The notes under the pieces are model-generated. The model had not been told where the DNA came from. It did no database searches and saw only the letters and a list, made by a program, of their open reading frames with translations. DNA of 64,000 nucleotides from Haemonchus contortus (lineage: Eukaryota; Nematoda; Chromadorea; Rhabditida; Trichostrongylidae): positions 6,450,015 to 6,514,014 of the forward strand of contig LS997562.1 of assembly GCA_000469685.2 (NCBI GenBank), in the 5' to 3' direction. Position numbers and translations under genes: made by a program. Within the stretch, counting starts at the first letter, position 1; every line of letters begins with the position of its first letter. This document shows, piece after piece, positions 26,157 through 39,180 of the stretch.

Positions 26157-29100
26157 GAAGGTTATTCTGTGTTACACATTTCAGAGTTTTTACCGTATTT
26201 TGGTCATAGGCCCCATAGGAGGAGTATCACGGATGCTGATGGCCATGGAGCCCTGAAACTTCTAAAAAGTGTTCAGAGTGCGCAGGCCACAAAAACTCTC
26301 TCTGGTCCAAGAATTCGTCCTGTACTGGGTCCCCTCTGGTGCCCCTTTCCTTTGAAAGATTGAATTTTTGTTATATGGCATTAATTTATTTATCTCTGTC
26401 TCATTAAATTGAGTAGTATTACCTTTTGGCACTATTCCAACTCTTCCAAACAGTTAAATTATCTGAAGGAATGTGATGGATATGAAGGATTTAAGAGCAT
26501 GAAGATGTCTCCCGGAATCAGCCACTTCGTTATCTCCAAGACAATTTGATTGTAGAACAATTCAGTTAAATGTGTAGAAGTTTAATTTACATCTGAGACA
26601 TAATTGATTAGGTATTGTACTCACGTCTGTCGAGTATAAATCGGGAATCGAACAGATTTATAGCTCAAATTTGACCAATAGCGAATGTATTAAGCTGGGA
26701 TTTCTGCCTTCTACTAATTTCCGCGGAACGTAGTTTAGACAGCTTAGAACTCCAATGCCAACGTCTCCCTTTCGGCCTTCGGAATTTTTTGGGTCATTTT
26801 TTGGTACAACATTTTAGGTGTGAGTAAAGGACATTTCTGGAATAGTTTATGAGGACCGACGTCAATTGTGTTGAGACAACTTTTGTCACACTCGGCTCCG
26901 AAAGACAGTCAAGAATAATAACGCGAAATTTGATTCAGTATTTTTCCGGAAATCCCAGGCTACTATCGACAGACCCTAATGACCATTTTGGCGCAATCTT
27001 ATATAACAGGGTGAACCCATAAAACTCTCCATTGAATGTAATCCTCCACCTTCTGCTTTTCTCCCCTTAAGCCTAACTGTTGATGACGAGGAATCCTTGA
27101 GCCCAAGATCGATTCCCGCTGCAGTGTCTATTTTTGTCTTGTTCAATTATCCGTAATTTTACTGTGAATCGGTTAGAAAATAGCCCCTAGCCTCAGTTTT
27201 GATGTGAACTTTAGAGATGACTTTTTCAAAGGAGATGTGTGATCGCCTCGGAACTTGAGGTCGGATCTAAAGTACCATGATGCGTATGATCATCCAGATC
27301 AAGCTTCCTTTTGAATAAAGGTTCCGATTTAACACATCAGCCCCAGAGACTTCGAGCCCGGGCCCAAAATTTTTCGCCCATTCAATCGATAATTGTTGGT
27401 TTATTTTATTCTAGTTGGCTCAGAAAACTTTGTATGCACATATGACTGAGCTGAACAAATTCTGAACCTGCCATATCCCCCCAGATGCTTCATTCCGCTA
27501 ATCATTTATTTCCAGTCGTTCAACTCTTCTACCTTCTACCTGTTTACGAGTGTCCTCAGTTTCCTCTGGCTAACCTACCCTATAGTTTAGAAACAAATAA
27601 ATCAACAACGTAGTACAGAATAGACGATAAGGATTACGGTAGTCGAGACTGGTTACCTTGACTATAAGAACTTAGGAGGAAACCGGATTCTTGCTGGCCA
27701 CCGTATTCGCTTTCATTCATCCTTGCGAGATTTCTTATTTGTTTCGATCTAAACATCGGCTACCATCTCTCCATAGAAGTGAACTTGCACATGAGCACTT
27801 TCCCGGGAGCCGTAGAGCTCCCATAGAGGCCCAGCGGCAACCAATTGGACCGCCGCCATCGTCGTCGTCATTGCTCGGGGTGTGGAGAGCGTTTTTGTGG
27901 ATATTGATCGTGGATCTAAGCCCTTTTTTTTCAGCTGGTCATTCAGCCGGCCATCGGGAAGCGCAGCAAGAAAACAGCCGCCGGTCCGACGGCCCCCGAC
28001 GGCCATTTTGCTCGGCCATCGCCTGGGTTGCCTCGACATCACAACACCAGCATATGCGAAAGGGGTGCCATCGGATTTCCCAATGATTCTTTCTCTTTCG
28101 AAGGATTGTCGAGCATTTTTTGCATTGGGTCACTTCTGCCGTTGAGCCTTCAAAGCTCCCTGATTCGCGGCTTGGAGTTTCCTGTTGCTAAGATGTATCG
28201 GGTTAATGGACTGTTTCGAGCGCCTTAGGAAAAATCTATCGGACCGAAATGGTGGGAGAACGAGCTCTTCTGATCACGGTATATTCCTAGGTTAGCTTAT
28301 CCGTAATGCTCTACCAAGGTGAGATCCCAGTCGAACAAACTTTCGTGGGCGGTCATGAGTTAGAACTGATGCCACCTGTTTTTCTGATGTTACCCGTACT
28401 CGACCAAGTCATCCCTGGGCACGGCCCTTCCTTCTATGACTTTGGTGAATCACTGTTTCTTTTGTTGGCAACACCCTTTGAGTAGCTCGGCATCGAAGCT
28501 CTCTCGTTCTCTTCTCCAATCAGCTCTAAACAGCTCTGTCAAAATCATTCCTATACAGTTACGATCTTTACTCGGACCTGATCTGTAGAGCCCGGAAAGA
28601 AGGGTACCGTAGTCGTGGGAGTTTGCCAACGAGCTGATCAAATAAATTAATTACTCGTCCCCACTGAGCCGTTCTCCCCCTCAGAGGCAAAGCAGAGGGG
28701 GTCTACTGTAAGAGAGCAGTTTAGGTATTTAGCAGAAAGGAGGCTCCATGTGGGATACCGCAAACTTTCAATTAATAGCTTCTGAAGAGATAGTTCAGTA
28801 GAGCTTTAAATTCATGGTCAAATTAAAAAATATACTTAAAAATAATAAGCTGGAGGGGGGCTAGGTGAGAGGTAAAAGATATGGGGCAGTACGATTGTGT
28901 TCAGGGGAATGTCCGAACCATCCTCGGTAGAATAGGCTCCTGGACGCCTTCAATCAGGCCTCTAAACTTAGTGCTACATGCATTTGACATAATATTGACT
29001 GATAGATCAAAAACGATTTTATTTTGACATAATTATGTTATTATTAATTATTCTAATGCTCGATTAAATACTTCTTTCTAACCGTCATTCCAAATTCATC

Positions 29101-32100
29101 TTAATTATGGCATTTTTCTGGACCTTTTTGAATCTTTTTGGACCCTCCTGCACCCACCTGGACTGTAACCTTTTCAATTAGCCGTTTTTTCTTCTAAATA
29201 TAGGTTATTCAGGATTAAGCAATTGTCGTCGGCATTTTGTTTGTAGCTGTTCCAAGGCCTTTAATTCGCTGTGGGACGTAAGTATCGAATTTGGTTGGGT
29301 GTGATGTAAGTGGACACCACTTATTCAGTCGTACTCCCTAATTACTGTAGTCGTTAGTGTGTCGTAAGTGTAGTAGACGACAAAAAAGGTATGCCGACAG
29401 AAGTTTGGAGGGTATTTGTGGGGGTCCAATGATGGCGACGAACTCTTACGGACTTAATTACCCATGTTATACGGCTTGATTACGTGCCAGCATTTACAGC
29501 TTCAGTTACAATCCATTGACTCTCCTCCGAATCGCCCAATTTCGAATCATCATTGTCCCAACGACGACCGCCGCACGGTGTTTCCTTTGAGGGGCTCAGA
29601 TCGGTTGGGAAGAGCGCTTGACGAGAAGCCTCAGGAAGGCGAGGTTACCCGGGCCTAGGAGTTTCTCGCTATGCTCAGAATGAAAACCGTAGCGAGCGGG
29701 CAGCAGTAAGAGTGATTAACCGTCGGCGCACCTGGTTCAGTACTCAAGGTCAAGGCGATTTTCGATTATTATTATTACTGCTGGGAGTCAATCGCTTTAG
29801 CGGATATGTACGTGCCCGTCAATCAACGGATAAATTCATCAAAAAAGGTTCTCTGTTCACTCGGATCCCTCAGAGTTACCAGTTTCTTGAGGAAGAGGAG
29901 CAGAGATCAATTTTAATTCCAGTGGGTGATCCTGAAGGTAAACTAGGTTTGACTTAGCAATAAGAAACCTATACTCTTAGGAGAAACCTAAGCTCTCAGC
30001 TTCTCTTCGTTGTTGGTGGTGCGTTCCACGAGGAGCCTCCTTTCAGTCATATTTTTATCTCTACAATGTTGAATATTGTAGGTTCACATTGTGTAAAAAA
30101 TTATCTTTGATCGATTACATCGTAACTTATTTCAATGATCAGGTCTGCCTACCATATTCTGGTCTATTACATTTAATTATTTCTGTTTACATTACGGAAT
30201 CACTAGTAATCGAGAATTATTCCCAAACATCGTAGTCACTCTAGAAACTGAGCGATATCAGTTCTTTCTACCGTCTCCTGACTACAAAATAGCAGTAGAG
30301 GCCTATGGCGCGACAAAACTCGTCGATCAACCGGATAAGGTACCGCTGATCCTGAGGAAAATCGATAATCGAATTTCGATACTTGGTTTATTTACCCATC
30401 AGTGTTCCGCCCTCACATCAGTGCCCGAAGGACTTCCATGGCCATCTCGAAATTTCAAGTTTCCCCAGCCCAAAATTGGATCCCTATGCCACCCAGTGCC
30501 ACTGCGCCAATTAGCCTACATACTTGTTCACAGTATCAGTTGACATTACCTTGAGCTGAGGAAACTTGAGATTTTGAGATCATCACGGAAGGCCCTTGAT
30601 AGTATGTACTGATGGCAAATAAGTCCATCAAGTATTGAGATTCGGTTATCGATTTCCCTGAAAAGCATGAGGTACCAAGCCAGTTGACATTATGGTGGAT
30701 GTTTTGCTGAAAAGTAGACGTCATGGGAATCACGTTGACCGTGACGTTTTTCCAGAAGTTTTTGTAGAATATCGTCGAATTTTGTGGTTAAATACAGCTG
30801 AATAATCATTGGATGAACGCCTCCCCTATGCATATTTCGCGTGTATAATCAAATATTCTCCGATTTCATCGTTTTGATGACGTCTCCACTTTCGGAATTT
30901 CTGGAATATTCCGAAATTTCCATTCCGTTTTCCGCCTATTCGTCCCTTCCCAACGGTATCGCAACATCATCGTCGGGGTACGATGACGCTACGCAATGCG
31001 ATCGTAAACTTCACTCACCTGTTGTACAGTCGTAGATTTATGAACTATAAATATGAGGTCGTAAGGGTACGTAGGACGGGCACACGAACGCTACGCGCGC
31101 AGTCGCAGGTACGCTACGTTACGCCTGCCCTATCAATTACGTTCCGGAAGTATTTGGGTCGCTTTTGGGGATTTTGAGGATTACGGTAGGGCAACCGGCC
31201 ATCCCGTGCTCGTTCCTCAGATGATCATCTTCGCTGGACCAATCTCCATAACCATTTGTACTGAACTGTTACTTTGACTTCCAGTCTTTACAAAGGCTTT
31301 AGGGACAGCTGCTGATAAGTTCGAAACTTCCTGTGGGGATGTACGGGAGGGCGGTGGAGTGAGTAGAATTTATTCTGTGGGTGGAGTCACTGCGCTTGAG
31401 GTTTGTTTTCTGGGTAGAACTATGCTGCTGTGGAATTCTTTCAAGGATTCTAGGTCTAGGATTGTACCCTCCTGGGCTTGTTGAAGAGGGATTTCCACCT
31501 ACGGTACTGGCCCGAATGCTTGAGGTTACTCTACTCGCTCCCCAACAAAGGGGGACTAGGCATACCTCCCTTCTCTGTGGCATTAGAACCGCTGATAATC
31601 TCATTTGGACAATTAAATCCTATCTAGACAAATGTTGTAAACAAGGTCGTAAGATTTGTCGTTAGGGGAAAACATCGCTAGTCTACGATGGCACCCACCC
31701 AGAGATGAGGCGACCGTGATTTTTTCCGTCATTGGAAACCCGAACCGGTCCGAATTCTCAACCGATAATTTTCGCTCGACGATTTTTATGCGCTGACGGC
31801 TGGGAGGCCGACGGCAAAAAATTGCCGTGCCGCCGAGCGAGGCCTATCGGTGGAGAGCCGGTGAAATTTCTTTGATGAGACGTTTTTTTTCGTTGATTGT
31901 CGCATATTTCCATCCCATAGAAACCAGTTATCCGCCGCCGTCAGCCATCCCCGATCGAGTAAGAACGTTGTGGTGACGGTGGTCGTCGATGGAAGGGTAT
32001 GGGGACGGGAGGGAAGGGGAGGGGGACATTCTGAAGGGCATCTCTCGTCTTCTCGCACTTCCACCCCAAAGCTCTTATGCATGCATGCACTTATGCTGCT

Positions 32101-35100
32101 GACGGCTACCGTAATTCCCTGGCATTGGGCCCAAGGCGCAGCTTAGCGCGCTTGATTTCTCGCGCATAATTTTCCTCAGCAAGAAGAGCCTCTCAATGAG
32201 TTAGCGCTTTGGTGAGATTACGGTGTACAACCAATTAATTGATTGAGTTTACCCAAGGGTTTACCCATAATTAGTCCCCTGGTATGCTCGCAAAAATCGA
32301 TTTCGTTCGCCCATTTGCCATTCCATGCCTATTTACATTTCAGCCTGACACCATAATAGAATATCAGGCTTTTATTTGCGATTTTTTGGAAAACATCCGG
32401 AAGTGAGATCGCTGGTGAAAGCAATCGATAATCGATGAGGATTAGAATCTTTTACCGCCCCTTTTCCCCGAATATTCTTCCGATTAAGAACGTCCCACTA
32501 ATCTACACCAAGTCTCCGTACTCCCGAATACGGCTGGGTAGGAGCGGTGTGAGCATCGTATGAGGTCAGCAGAAATCCTTCTCAGACGGATCATTACGGG
32601 TGGGTGATTTCAAGTGTCCCTACGATTTTTTGCTAAGAAGGAAGAACCCTTTAACCTTGGTCCTGGCTGGTCCTTCTAAATGACTCGACGACCATCCTTG
32701 CTTGCACTAAGGCACCTTTTCGATTCTTCTTAAGATAGGCAAGCTACTGAACTCTGCTGTTCCATCGGAGTACGCCACAGCCTCGACCAACTCACCATGT
32801 TTATAAAGACATTGGGATGGTTATCGGGCCTTCACCAGATCCACCAGAAATGAGCCATCTTGAACCTGAGATACCAGTCTTCTGAGCAGCTAGGTATTAA
32901 TTGAATCCTATATTAGAACGGCCGGATTTCATTAGTAGAAAGTGGGCATGAGGCTGTAGTGTGGTCCTTCGACTTGGGCATCGTGACAGATCAGAGTTTT
33001 CTGGAGTTGGGTAGGGCTAAAAAGCACCATCTCCCGGTCCTTTAGGCCTCTCGGACCAGTACCAGTACCTCCAATAATCTTGAGGGGTTCAAAGTTTGTT
33101 AAAGGTTGTTAAGGGCTGCTCAAGGTTCACCGGACCAGAGCTAAATCCGAATCAACCAGTGTTCAACATCAGACCACATGAGCCCTTTTCCCAATTTTAT
33201 GATGTCCCTTATCAAAAATTACTCATTTTTGAAGGGTTTTTTGTGATGCTATCAATAGTGCAATCTGTCAGAGCTGTCGTCACCTGTTTCACGTGCTATT
33301 TGGGTGAAATGCTGCTGGTGGAGCGGTTGTATAACAGCCGTTAATTGCTGGATGGTGAAGGGGTGGGAGGTGGAGGTTAGGAGGGGCAAAGAGGGTGAAG
33401 GTGGAAGTGGAGGTAGACGTAGTAGAAACGCACTGGTCGGCCACAACTCATCCTCATTTTCCGCAATGACCTCCAATTTACGATTACCGTAGAAGTTAGC
33501 ATCATATTTAAGGATATAAATGTCACTTACTAGGATTTATTCTAATTTATACAATATGATAATTATTTATGATATGGTAACATCTTTCTATGACCACCTA
33601 TCATCTATCACCTGCTTCTCATCTTTTTAATCCGATCTATTTCTTCGTTACAAACACTTTTCTTCGGGAGTTCAGATACTCTCCGAGCTGTGCATTGCGT
33701 TCTCTAAAATCGTAACTGGCTATCTAGCAGTAGGGCTACTGTATTACTTTCATTTTATTCGTTGCACCTAATTTCTCTTTTTTAAAATATCAGAATGATA
33801 TCATAATTTTTTATCCAATTTCACCAAATTAGGGTGCAATCGTTGCATTTGAAGTATGTACCTCATGATTTTCCCGTTGTTTACGCTTGTTTACATCGTC
33901 TTCTTGCATTGAAGAAAGGTACAAACAAGTGAACAAACAACAGCGCTAAATTATGTCAATTCACTGTGAATTCTGTGATATTCAGAATTTTCGTTCGCCA
34001 GAAAATACCAACAGAACTTAGATGCTGCTTTTGTTTACTGAGATGTTTGCTAGGACGATTGTTCTTCTAAACATTTCTTTGTAACAAGCAGGACTACTCG
34101 ATTTTAGCACTCTTTTCAAACGAAGTCATTAAATAAATACATGAGTGGCTAATAAGGCAGATTAAAGAACCCAACAGCGTAAGATGTCCGGAGGAAGGGC
34201 GAAAAAAAGGAAAAAGGAAAGCATCAGATTCCCTTTGGGTGGAATGGGACGGTCGCTGAATTGTAGGGTTGTGGTTTTCAAGTTATCCAAAATAAATATT
34301 TTCCATTACTAGGCTGGCTGTAGATAAAATTGTCTTTAAAAAAAATATTTATTTGAAAATTCACTTTTTATATTCACATAAGTAATTCAGAGCAATTAAT
34401 GCTTGAATTACGTCCTCCGTCTCAATTCTTCGCTAATCCTATGTAGTATAGTCCTCTACTGACGCAGTTCAGACACTTCTTTTACAGTATCTGCGAAAAT
34501 TTTCAAAATCTCAATCGACCCCATCCCATCACCCCCGTCCTTCTCCCCCGGAAACTGATCGTGTAATGAACGACCTTTGAAAATTTAAAATCCGATCATG
34601 GTGGTTAATTCGGCTCATTTAATCGGCCCATAACCAAGTTGAGATCTCTCTGTCAACATGGGGGCCGAGGTTGATGACCTCTTTGCCTCCGCCTCGTACT
34701 GTCAACGTTCCCGCCACCCAACGATGCCCGTTGCCGTTTCGTGTACAGACAGCACCTATCGTCGACATCGTCATCATAGGTATCATACCGCCAGCCTACC
34801 GTAACCCCCAAGCGATCGGGGCCACCCACCTACAGGAACACCCATAAATGAGACTCATTTAAGTGGTTGAATTGGAAATTCTCACACGGCAATGTCGTTG
34901 AAATGCAGGAAACGAAACGCGTAGAACCAGTCGATCAATCATCGCTCGTACCATTTAAGGCAATGAGGACGGAGCTGATGAGGGTGCTGAGCTTTGGAGG
35001 TGATGAGGCGCCGATTCGCAACCTTCACGACATCAACTAGCCCGACCCAAGGACGTCAGCTTATGAGAATCTAAATGAGGCGTAAGATTCTGGCTGAGGA

Positions 35101-36343
35101 GTTTTCGAAGAAGTCTACAGAACGCAAGACCGAAACCTCTTTTTTTGAGGCAACCAACCGAGGGACCTTCTAAGCGGCTCGTTTCTCTGATTATTCTGTA
35201 GTCCGCCCCAATACCACAGAAAATGTGAATAATCCGGTTGTCGGCCTCTGTTGGCACATTGCCAAGAGAGAAATGAGCGCGCCCGTGTGCGCGAAGATTT
35301 TGACGGATCTATCCTCCAGCCGTCAGCAGCAACAGCAGCCAACGACGACCCGTATTTGGCGCCCATTCGCCACCACTTCTGGACTGTCATTAATACCTCG
35401 GCGTAGAGCGCAACTCCTTACGCAACATCATATCACCGAACGCTATCTCAGCTGCTGTTGACCACATGCTGCGTTAGCGTCATCATCCTCATCGTGTCGT
35501 GATCCTAGTCCGATTCTCTCCCCACTGGTCTTCGCCCAGCACCTTCTCGTCCCTCGCGGGCATCCAGTAGATCCTCTTTGCCAACCTGTTTCTTGCTTTG
35601 GTCACTCGATCATATCCAAAAGGTGTTATCGAGTAGGTGTCTCCATCGGGTTTTTTGGCTGTTTTTCTGTTTTACAACGTTTTTTCTTGTATTCAGATGA
35701 TTCCTTTGCTTGCATCGGAACCGTGAGGGAGTTGGGCTCCAACAGTAGGGAGCATGAGCGACTTCAGAGGTGCGGGCCCAGGCTTTCAGTTATACCACTT
35801 GATTACCCTTACGCATTTTGTAGGAGTAACTGGTGATCCCGAAAAGTGGTTGAATTTGAGCTACCAATTGTTGGGTATATGTTATGCTGATACCCTTGGA
35901 ACCTACACGACCACCTTATTTATCCCTCAAATCTGGTGGTTCAGATGTTACAAACAGAAATTGACTCGAAAGGAATTCCCTCCGTCTGAGTTCGTCTAAC
36001 GCCTCCTCAATCAGCATCATTACATAAAGGAATGTCAAGTCGAAGGGCAGGGGGTAAAGGGGTCCAACGGAACAATTTTTCCATCATAGGGGCTTCCTAA
36101 AAAGTCTGTTGATATCTAAGCATTCATCTTTTTTACCTCCTGATGCTCTACTGTTTCGATGCTCTTTTGAAAAGTTCTGTGTCCATTTTCTCGCTCACAG
36201 TAGTCTTAGTCGTTGCTCGTTTACTCTTTCTTTAGCTCCTCTAATCAGAGCCCTCTGATAGTTTATGCACGGGGAGCTAGCCTCAATTGAAGAGTTCCTT
36301 TAATGGCATTCTCCTGATGCTCATACATGAACCTCCTTCTCAG
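26157..36343. other. no gene supported; GC-rich islands
   Basis: Islands lie at about 27,770-28,030, 30,970-31,140, 31,790-32,170, 34,660-34,830 and 35,260-35,560. A G-tract cluster lies at 31,995-32,025. A minus-strand exon-like segment lies at 30,550-30,657. Nothing else is recognisable on either strand. Confidence 0.55.
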
Positions 36344-36521
36344 CTTTCACTCCCCTAAATGTGCTAACTCGTCCCCTCCGTCTCATGTCAGTCGGCTGTC
36401 GCGTCGCGTCCGCTTATCGCCTTCTTTTGGGTGTCGCGCACGCGATTGTTTCGTCGTAGTGTCGCCATTAGTTCTTGTCTTTATTTGCACAGATAAGACA
36501 CGCTTTTTGAATCGTCTCCTA
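36344..36521 (+). other. candidate distal non-coding exon A (5' UTR-like)
   Basis: A GC-rich segment begins after CCTTCTCAG (ending 36343) and ends at a GTGAGT donor at 36522. The intron that follows is 61 nt, typical for nematodes, and ends in TTTTTTTGCAG. An open frame from 36327 runs through it but meets a stop 16 codons into exon B and has no recognisable domain, so a UTR is more likely. The left edge could instead be a promoter or a trans-splice site. Confidence 0.35.
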
Positions 36522-36582
36522 GTGAGTTGCCGTCCGATTACTATCTACTACTACTACTATACGATAGAGGATTTTTTTGCAG

Positions 36583-36676
36583 AAACCCACCAACAAGCCA
36601 AGAATACAGCCACCACTGCGGCTTTCGTAAATAACTCACAAACAACTACAACATAATCCAGATCGCAGGATATGAG
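36583..36676 (+). other. candidate distal non-coding exon B (5' UTR-like)
   Basis: It is bounded by TTTTTTTGCAG and a perfect GAG|GTAAGT donor. All three frames contain stops, so it cannot be internal coding sequence. An ATG two bases before the donor would start a short upstream ORF. Spliced onto the sequence at 56884, that ORF is four codons and stops one base before the SoxC ATG. The intron to the SoxC gene would be about 20 kb. The link to SoxC is inferred from strand and the lack of any other gene. Confidence 0.35.
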
Positions 36677-37042
36677 GTAAGTCTAGACAACGATTTACGA
36701 ATTACATCCTTACGTGATTCCTCAACAACTATGATGTTTACGATTTTCAGAGAAGATGTTACCGGCCTAGTAGGGCGACTGGGGTTAAAAGTTACGTGTG
36801 TAATAAACTGAAAGCTCAGCAATTATGTACCCTATAGCAATAATAAAGTATGAATTTGAAATCTGTTCTGGCTATGCTCTACCGTAACGAGTTATTCCAG
36901 TGTTTACCTATGGAAGGAGGAGCTTTGGGATGAGTAATCGTCATTGAAAATGACGTACTTTTCACACAACTACACCCATTTTTTAAATATTTCTTACTCT
37001 AACTAAAATCGTTCTCTCTGTGGCCGAGCAAGAGACGGTTTG

Positions 37043-37240
37043 CTCTCTTTCTCTTTCTCTTTCTCTTTCTCTTTCTCTTTCTCTTTCTCTTTCTCTTTCT
37101 CTTTCTCTTTCTCTTTCTCTTTCTCTTTCTCTTTCTCTTTCTCTTTCTCTTTCTATTTCTCTTTCCCTTTCTCTACTCTGTTCCTCTTCCTCTTTCTCTT
37201 TCTGTCTTCCTCTCTTTCTGCCTTTTTCTCTCCCTCTGTT
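37043..37240. repeat. (CTCTTT)n array
   Basis: A perfect hexamer array runs from 37043 to about 37154 (roughly 18 units), followed by a degenerate pyrimidine tract. The Arg/Glu and Ser/Leu open frames across it are artefacts of the repeat. Confidence 0.95.
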
Positions 37241-39039
37241 ACCTTCACTAGTGTAGGGCTCTAGAAGAGTGGGCTGGTAGCCATTTTTCATTGTTAGTAA
37301 TTTCATCAACTTCTTTGAAACCTGTATTCGTGAGTAGATTGGAATAGTAATAATTAAACAGTCGTTATACTAGTTTGTGAAGTTTTTTTTCAAATTTGTT
37401 TCTTGAAATAGGTTAGTCGCATAATTTTTGATAAGATCCAATAAAGGATGACCGGCTCGAAAATATCCAGTACTAGTTTTCAGTCGCGTACTCTGTTAAT
37501 AGTATTTTGTTAAACGCTGTTACCATACAACTCTGTTCGAATTGTTCCCGCGAACTTCTTCAAATCTCGTCTTAAATCGACCCATAGTATCCGGAGAAAG
37601 ATAACATGTGGATCGCGGTGGCGATGAGTATCTTCGTTGTATCGGCTTTCCCCTTAGATGACATACTGGCGACCGTGTTGCATATCTGCTTTGCAAACCT
37701 TCAATTCCCTAATTCTTCCCCTTTGAATGTTTTATTCTGCTTCTTAATTATGCACTTGATTGAATAATTTTGAAAATTTTATTTATCCATTCTATTTCAT
37801 TCGTTCCACGTCCAATCCAACTAAAGTTTTTCTTGCCTTCCGGTAAAAACTAGCCCTACTTTTAGATAGTGTGTCAAAAGGTTCGAGTTTTGATCTTGGA
37901 AAATCATTGTGTTGATATTTCACCTTTCCATCACGATAAAAATATATGTACAAACCGAATGCACGGAGCAACCTTGCAGCGCTGCTCTTTGATCCCTTCA
38001 CATTCTTTGCCGTTATAACTCCGTTCACACTAAAAAAGCTCAGTTGCTCATAACTGGTACCGTACCCCTTTTAATTATAATTGAACGTTCTATGAAACCG
38101 GAAATTTGTTGGAAAAAAAAAACTGAAAAATTTTCAATATTTTGTTAAACTATATTACATAAAACTTTTATTTCTATCTTCTGATGTTCTAACGGCTTTT
38201 CCAATGAAGCAGTGCCTTATCAAGTAATCCTTATGACCTTGCAGGCGTCCCTATGACAACATGTGACATTTAACATCAGAGTTTCGAGTGTTTTTGCATG
38301 CTTTTCAGTGAAATTTTTCAAAAAGTTGCTATTTCTAGAGGCACATCATTTACGTGGGCAATTAGGTCCGATTCTGATAGAATAGATGGTTTTCAATTGC
38401 CTGAAAAGGCGGTTTTTTTGAAGTTCCGTTCTAAAAGGGATGGTTTAATGACTTAACTCATGCTCTGAAAAGGAGACCATCAACCATTGAGCTTTTCCTC
38501 AACTTTTTTCGGGTCTGTTTCGAAGCTGAAGAGGCTGAATTCAGGGATTCCACTTCAATGTCGATGACTTCCCGTACTTTCATCGACGTATGACTAGTTT
38601 ATGGTGTTTCGTTCAGTTTTTTTCTGCTTCTTGTCTTTCTTCTATCTTATCAGCTGGTCATTTGACTGAACCATTTCACACACTGATAACTGCATAGCTA
38701 CTTCGCCCCCCCTATCTTTCAAGCTTTTTTTTCGAAATGACGATTGCCATAGCGAAGAACTGCAAATGAAATTGAACGGGCTGAAAACGTTACTGCGAGG
38801 GCTCAAAAAGTTTTTCTGCCGTCGAGTAAACGTTGGGTTTTTTTGAATAATTTATACTGATTTTTCAGTTTTATTTATTACGCAAACGATCGGAAAAAGA
38901 CAGATGATTCCAGCAAAGAATTCAATTTTTTTTTGTTTGCTACGTGGATGTTCTCAATAAATTTGAAGCCATGGAAAATATACTGTTCTTAAAACTTGTA
39001 GGTGTAGGCATGCGTGATTTCAAATAAAACTCAGGGATA

Positions 39040-39180
39040 CGCCATGCACCGGAATTCCGCTACAACATGGTTACAGCATTGAATTTGGTGTATTCCGTCT
39101 GATTTGTGGCTTTGCTACACCTACAATATATTTTCCCTGCCGGCTACTTCAAAAAACTCTTTTTCGAAAGCCGGACCCTC
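39040..39180 (-). repeat. SINE-related fragment
   Basis: The reverse complement ends in TTCCGGTGCATGGCGTATCC, the family core. The adjoining 120 bp (through a CCCTGCCGGC motif) differs from the copy at 58061, so this may be a subfamily. Confidence 0.4.

Noticed and set aside
29449..29475. Spliced-leader-like match (TTAATTACCCA.GTT)
   Set aside because: It shares part of the SL1 sequence, but no donor GT, Sm site or SL RNA hairpins follow. Probably chance.
36983..37309. Arg-Glu repeat protein on the minus strand
   Set aside because: It is a direct translation of the CTCTTT microsatellite.
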